Below, one piece after another: positions 60,444 to 64,000 of a stretch of 64,000 nucleotides of DNA. This stretch comes from Enhygromyxa salina. Lineage in GTDB: Bacteria > Myxococcota_A > Polyangia > Nannocystales > Nannocystaceae. A model generated the notes under the pieces. That model was not told where the DNA came from and searched no databases. It saw only the letters and a program-made list of their open reading frames with translations. The translations under genes were made by a program, and so were the position numbers. The stretch is from NCBI RefSeq assembly GCF_002994635.1, contig NZ_PVNL01000117.1:1-64000 (forward strand). Reading direction: 5' to 3'. Numbering within the stretch: position 1 is the first letter of the stretch; each line of letters begins with the position of its first letter.

Positions 60444-61589
60444 CTAGCTGGACGACGCAGGCAGCAGGATGTCGACCTCGGTGCCCTTCTTGCACCGCAC
60501 CAACATCGCCCCGCCGTGTTGCTGCACGAGCGAGTGACAGATCGCCATCCCCAACCCTGTCCCCATCGGCTTGGTCGAGAAGAACGGCTCGAAGATCCGC
60601 AGCAGGATCTCGTTGGGGATCCCGGGGCCGTCGTCGGCGACGCGCAGCCGGACCATGCCGTCTTCGCCCCATCCGAGCGAGACGACAATATTGCCGCCGT
60701 CGAACTCGAGCGCCTCGATCGCGTTGCGGACCACGTTGAGCACGACCTGCTGCAGCTTCTCGCGGTCACCGTCGACGTACATCGGGCCGGGCGGCAAGTC
60801 CGTGCGCAGCTCGATCTGCATGCGCGCGAGCTCCGGCGCGAGCAGCTCGACGACATGCGCGACCATCTCGTTGGCGTCGAAGCGACGGCGATACAGGTCC
60901 GCGGGCCGGGCGAAGCGCAGGAAGTCTTCGACGAGGTTGGAGAGCCGACCGAGCTCACCCTGCACGATCTCGACGGGGTCGAGCAGCTTGGGATCGTCCG
61001 ACATTCGCTTGATGCGTCGCTCGAGCAGCTGCAGCTGCAGGCTCGCGGCGTTGAGCGGGTTGCGGATCTCGTGGGCGAGGCCCGCCGACAGCGTGCCGAC
61101 GGCGGCGAGCTTCTCCGCGATCCGGGCGCGACGCTCGAGCTCTCGCGACTCCCGCTGCAGCCGAACCTTCTCGAGCGCGCGACCGACTGTCGCCAGCAGG
61201 TCGACGGGATCGAAGGGCTTGAGCACGTAGGCGTAGGCGTCGTGGCCAACGGCCTCGATCGCGTCGTCGATCGAGCTGCTACCGGTGATCAACAGGACCT
61301 CGCCGAAGCCATCGCCCGACTGCTTGAGCAGCGGCAGGAGTGAGAGACCGGTCGCGTCGGGGAGCCGGATGTCGACGAGCGCGACGTCGAAGCCCGCTCG
61401 CGCGAACGCGATCGCCTCGGACGCGCGGGCGGCCCGAGTCACTCGCGCACCTTCTTCTTCGAGGATCTCGGTCAGGTTGTCGGCGAGGTCGTCGTGATCA
61501 TCGACGAGCAGGACGTGGGCGTTCCGCAGCTGCGGGCGAGTCGGCATCACGAGAGATCCCCCAGGCTCATAGAATGTCAGGTGTTTCAT
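60444..61589 (-). CDS. Receiver-histidine kinase hybrid
   Basis: 381 residues, cytoplasmic. An N-terminal receiver (about 24-140; VLLVDDHDDLADN, phosphoacceptor Asp73 in ALVDIRLPDATG, Lys in VLKPFD) is followed by a HisKA with AGLAHEIRNPLNA (His173) and an HATPase with NVVRNAIEALE, DDGPGIPNE and GTGLGMAI. An N-terminal receiver before the kinase implies input by phosphotransfer. Its ATG lies inside the stop of the double-receiver gene (four-base overlap). No output domain, so it likely relays phosphate to another regulator. Confidence 0.92.
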   Translation of the reverse strand: MKHLTFYEPGGSLVMPTRPQLRNAHVLLVDDHDDLADNLTEILEEEGARVTRAARASEAIAFARAGFDVALVDIRLPDATGLSLLPLLKQSGDGFGEVLLITGSSSIDDAIEAVGHDAYAYVLKPFDPVDLLATVGRALEKVRLQRESRELERRARIAEKLAAVGTLSAGLAHEIRNPLNAASLQLQLLERRIKRMSDDPKLLDPVEIVQGELGRLSNLVEDFLRFARPADLYRRRFDANEMVAHVVELLAPELARMQIELRTDLPPGPMYVDGDREKLQQVVLNVVRNAIEALEFDGGNIVVSLGWGEDGMVRLRVADDGPGIPNEILLRIFEPFFSTKPMGTGLGMAICHSLVQQHGGAMLVRCKKGTEVDILLPASSS

Positions 61590-62323
61590 ACGATCTCCCG
61601 AAAGCGCTCGAGCAAGGTCCGGACTAATAATGGCTTAGTCAGGACGATTAGCTCAGGGCCTGCCGATGACCGGTCTGGGTCACCTCCGACCGAATCGAGC
61701 TGTTCAGGGTGCCCTGTCATCACGAAGACGGGGCGCGCGCTGCCGTCGGGCCGGCGCTGAAGCTCGCGCACGAGATCCAACCCATTCCCGTCAGGCAGGC
61801 GTAGATCGATGATCGCGGCGTGAAAGTCGATGACAGCGGCGAGCTGTCGAGCCAGCGCCATGCTCGTGGCTGGGTGCGGAAGCACCCCTCTCTCTTCGCC
61901 CAGAATATCGGTGAGATTTTCGATCAGTGAGATGTCGTCCTCGACGATCAACACCGGCTTCTCGGCCACCGCCACGCGCCCCACGAGCTCGACGAAGGCG
62001 TCGAGGTTCAGGGGCTTGTCGACGATCGCCAGCGCGCCAGACTCGTGCGCTCGCGTCACGGTATCTAGGTCCGCAAAACCCGTCATGACCAGCACTGGAG
62101 TGGCAGGGCTTCGCAGCTTGAGCAGCGAGAGCAGCTCGAGACCGTTGCGCCCGGGCATGCGGACATCAGTGACAACCAAGCTCCACACGCGCTCGTCAAA
62201 GCAGCCCAACGCCTCATCGGCGCTCCTGGCCAGGCGAACCTCGACGTCCAAGTCTTCGAGGATCTCGGCGATGTTCTCCGCCAAGGCGGTGTTGTCGTCG
62301 ATGAGAAGAATTGAGGTCTTCAC
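61586..62323 (-). CDS. Double-receiver response regulator
   Basis: 245 residues made of two receiver domains and nothing else. First: ILLIDDNTALAEN, Asp53 (VVTDVRMPGRNG), Lys103 (IVDKPL). Second: VLIVEDDISLIEN, Asp173 (IIDLRLPDGNG), Lys in VLTKPL. Both keep their phosphorylation residues. With no output domain it would act as a phosphate shuttle or binding partner. Both ends overlap neighbours by four bases, between the globin-coupled kinase and the receiver-kinase. Confidence 0.92.
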   Translation of the reverse strand: MKTSILLIDDNTALAENIAEILEDLDVEVRLARSADEALGCFDERVWSLVVTDVRMPGRNGLELLSLLKLRSPATPVLVMTGFADLDTVTRAHESGALAIVDKPLNLDAFVELVGRVAVAEKPVLIVEDDISLIENLTDILGEERGVLPHPATSMALARQLAAVIDFHAAIIDLRLPDGNGLDLVRELQRRPDGSARPVFVMTGHPEQLDSVGGDPDRSSAGPELIVLTKPLLVRTLLERFREIV

Positions 62324-63567
62324 GGCTGCCCCTGCCCAGCACTCAATGCCACACTGCGCACGGCGCCTGGCAAAAACATGTTCACTACGGCGCCACCCAA
62401 GGCGGCATTGTTTGCGCTCACGCGTCCACCATGGCGCTTAACTACACTCTTGACCAGCGCGAGACCTAGACCGGTCCCGCTGGGCTTGGTCGTGACCAGC
62501 GGCTCGAACACGGTGGGCACCGTGTCGAGCTCGAAGCCAGGGCCGCTGTCGGCGACGGAGATTGTCACGTTGGTGCCGTCGACCTCGGCGAGCACGCGAA
62601 TGCCACCTGCCCCGCCGTCCTGCGCCTGAACCGAGTTGATGAACAGGTTGACCAGCGCCTGCTTGAGCAGACCGCCGTCGACCCACAGCTGCAGGTCGGC
62701 GAAGCCGACGCGCTCGAGCTCGAAGGCCTCGGGCACCCGCGCCGCCAAGATCGCGGCATTGATCAGCTCGATGCCGGCCACGAGCTCGCGTCGGGGCGGC
62801 TGATTTCGTGCCATCTCGAGCAGGTGGGTGATGATCGCGTCGCATTCCTCGACTTGATGCGCGATCTTCTCGACATGTTTCACCGCGCGCGCGTCCCCAT
62901 CGACTCGTCGACGCAGGATATACAGCGAAGACTCCATCACGCTCAATGGATTGCGCAGGTCGTGCCCGATGCTCGCGGCGATCTGGCCGATCGTGGCGAG
63001 CCGCTCGCGTCGCCGCAGGCGATCCTCGACCTCGACCTTGTAGGTCTCGAGCATGATCGCCAGCTCGATGTCACACAGCCGGTCAATCGCGACCTGGAGC
63101 CGCTGAAGCTTGGCGCCATTGTCGACCGCGGTCTGGCTCGCCAATGCCTTGGTCGCGACCTCGCGGATGTCGAGCCGCATCACGCTCATGGCCGTGACCA
63201 TGTAGCGCTGCGGCAGACCGATGCGCACGTGGAAGTGGCCGATGCGTGCGCGTCGACGGCAAAAGTCTTCGTCGTGCGGGCCCATGAGGCCGCTGCGCAT
63301 CCACTCGACCAGGGTCCGCTTGAGCCGAGCGATCTGCTCGGCGCCGCCCGTGATCGTCTGGTGGGCGAGCGGATGGCTGACGATGCGCTCGCAGAAGTGC
63401 TCGGAGATCCGCTCGAAGTGCGGCTCGGCGAGCGGCAGGAATTCGCGCAGCAACAGCGAGTCCGCCGGACCAAATCCGACGTACCCAGCGACCTCATCCA
63501 GGAAGCTCGATGCATCCGTGGGGCTCGGGGCGGGGGAGTCAACGTCGTGCTGCTCAATGAGGTCCAA
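62320..63567 (-). CDS. Globin-coupled sensor histidine kinase
   Basis: 415 residues from a TTG at 63567, the only start that keeps the sensor complete. Residues about 20-175 are a protoglobin/globin-sensor domain: FLPLAEPHFERISEHFCERI, the EQIARLKRTLVEWM helix, and RRARIGHFHVRIGLPQRYMV, where His113 is in the place of the proximal heme ligand. HisKA follows with ASIGHDLRNPLSV (His202), then HATPase with NLFINSVQAQ, DSGPGFEL and GTGLGLALV. It should sense oxygen or another heme ligand in the cytoplasm. Heme binding itself is inferred. Confidence 0.88.
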   Translation of the reverse strand: MDLIEQHDVDSPAPSPTDASSFLDEVAGYVGFGPADSLLLREFLPLAEPHFERISEHFCERIVSHPLAHQTITGGAEQIARLKRTLVEWMRSGLMGPHDEDFCRRRARIGHFHVRIGLPQRYMVTAMSVMRLDIREVATKALASQTAVDNGAKLQRLQVAIDRLCDIELAIMLETYKVEVEDRLRRRERLATIGQIAASIGHDLRNPLSVMESSLYILRRRVDGDARAVKHVEKIAHQVEECDAIITHLLEMARNQPPRRELVAGIELINAAILAARVPEAFELERVGFADLQLWVDGGLLKQALVNLFINSVQAQDGGAGGIRVLAEVDGTNVTISVADSGPGFELDTVPTVFEPLVTTKPSGTGLGLALVKSVVKRHGGRVSANNAALGGAVVNMFLPGAVRSVALSAGQGQP

Positions 63568-63578
63568 CGTCTATGCCT

Positions 63579-63998
63579 CTATTCGGTCGCTAGACCTTCA
63601 GCGAGCTTGGCGAGCGCCAGCAGGGCGTCGGTTGTGGTGAACACACCAAGGATCTGATCGCTGCCCTCTCCCTCGACGATGATCGCGGTGCCGATCCGTC
63701 GCGCCGCCATGGTCTCCGCGACCCAGCTCAGGTTGGCGTTGGCCTCGACCGTCCACGGCTCCTCGCTCATGGCTTCGTCGACGGTGACCTCGGTGATGTC
63801 GACGCCCGGGAGCGCCTCGACGAGGGCGATGTCGCGGCTGCTGAGCACGCCCACGAGGTACCCGCCGTGGAGCACGGGGAGGTGTCGCACGCCATGGTCG
63901 TGCATGCGCTCGCGGGCAAGCGCGAGCGTTTGGTCATCACCGATCGTATGGGGTTGGGGCGTCATCCATCCCCCGACCGTGCGCTGTCCATCACTCAT
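63579..63998 (-). CDS. CBS-domain pair protein
   Basis: 139 residues consisting of two CBS motifs: GWMTPQPHTIGDDQTLALAR with RHLPVLHGGYLVGVLSSRDI, then AMSEEPWTVEANANLSWVAE with GTAIIVEGEGSDQILGVFTT. Such Bateman modules bind adenosine nucleotides. It precedes the globin-coupled kinase gene by 11 bases and is probably the first gene of the signalling operon, although the upstream DNA lies outside the window. Confidence 0.88.
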   Translation of the reverse strand: MSDGQRTVGGWMTPQPHTIGDDQTLALARERMHDHGVRHLPVLHGGYLVGVLSSRDIALVEALPGVDITEVTVDEAMSEEPWTVEANANLSWVAETMAARRIGTAIIVEGEGSDQILGVFTTTDALLALAKLAEGLATE

Positions 63999-64000
63999 CG

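Overview
The window reads as chromosomal DNA of a high-GC, delta-proteobacterial-type myxobacterium, most likely a member of the Nannocystales (Nannocystis / Plesiocystis / Enhygromyxa relatives). The grounds are the very high GC content, many lipoproteins with a relaxed lipobox followed by Gly-Asp, Thr or Pro-Ala rich spacers, Cys-rich secreted lipoproteins, several Hanks-type Ser/Thr kinases, a type IV pilin, an AgmX/TonB-like protein and FHA-containing enhancer-binding proteins. No rRNA, tRNA, CRISPR array, insertion sequence or prophage was seen.

Layout. (1) 1-8818: a phosphate uptake and sensing locus on the + strand: O/P-type porin (open at the left edge), PstS, a PhoU fused to a degenerate ArsC-like domain, PstC, PstA, two adjacent and unlike PstB ATPases, and a PhoR-type kinase. 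No phoB is present. (2) 8831-14137: a lipoprotein, a small winged-helix protein with a near-leaderless promoter, a gene-poor kilobase with short tandem repeats, a primary-type sigma factor that lacks region 1.1, and a membrane protein. (3) 14263-25319: a trypsin-like protease with an EEP-like tail, a lipoprotein, a di-iron hydroxylase, an aldehyde dehydrogenase, an NTF2-like protein, the major pilin with a strong terminator, a pectinacetylesterase-like lipoprotein, a tandem pair of related small membrane proteins, CysC and a lipocalin-like protein. (4) 25056-29086: an accessory run on the - strand with a radical-SAM-like protein lacking its cluster motif, a rhomboid protease, a Cys-rich protein, a bacterial MYND-finger/MSS51-like protein and a small membrane protein. 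(5) 29163-36309: Gly-Asp-repeat and TPR lipoproteins, a decayed M1 peptidase, a frameshifted Uma2 nuclease, an LRR-like lipoprotein, and a FadR-type regulator co-transcribed with a fatty-acid hydroxylase next to a near-perfect FadR-type operator. (6) 36354-50311: an HDAC-family protein with an extra C-terminal domain, gamma-carbonic-anhydrase-like protein, Ser/Thr kinase, DUF3108 protein, pdxA-uvrA, Cys-rich lipoproteins, an FHA/sigma-54 activator, Fe-SOD and a methyltransferase-like protein. (7) 50708-60371: a kinase-TPR protein divergent from an ECF sigma factor, intradiol dioxygenase, DUF1244-YjbQ-TtcA, a DksA-like/metallophosphoesterase pair, an AgmX-like lipoprotein and a B3/4-domain protein. 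(8) 60444-63998: a tightly coupled signalling operon of CBS protein, globin-coupled histidine kinase, double-receiver protein and receiver-histidine kinase.

Most unusual points: the two PstB subunits carry complementary defects, so a heterodimer would have one canonical and one degenerate ATP site; PhoU carries a catalytically dead ArsC-like domain; a MYND finger sits in a bacterial operon with a rhomboid protease; a four-gene globin-linked phosphorelay is present; and two different families of hairpin-rich intergenic repeats recur at distant sites, one of them each time between convergent genes. Assignments come from motif recognition by eye; no database search was run.
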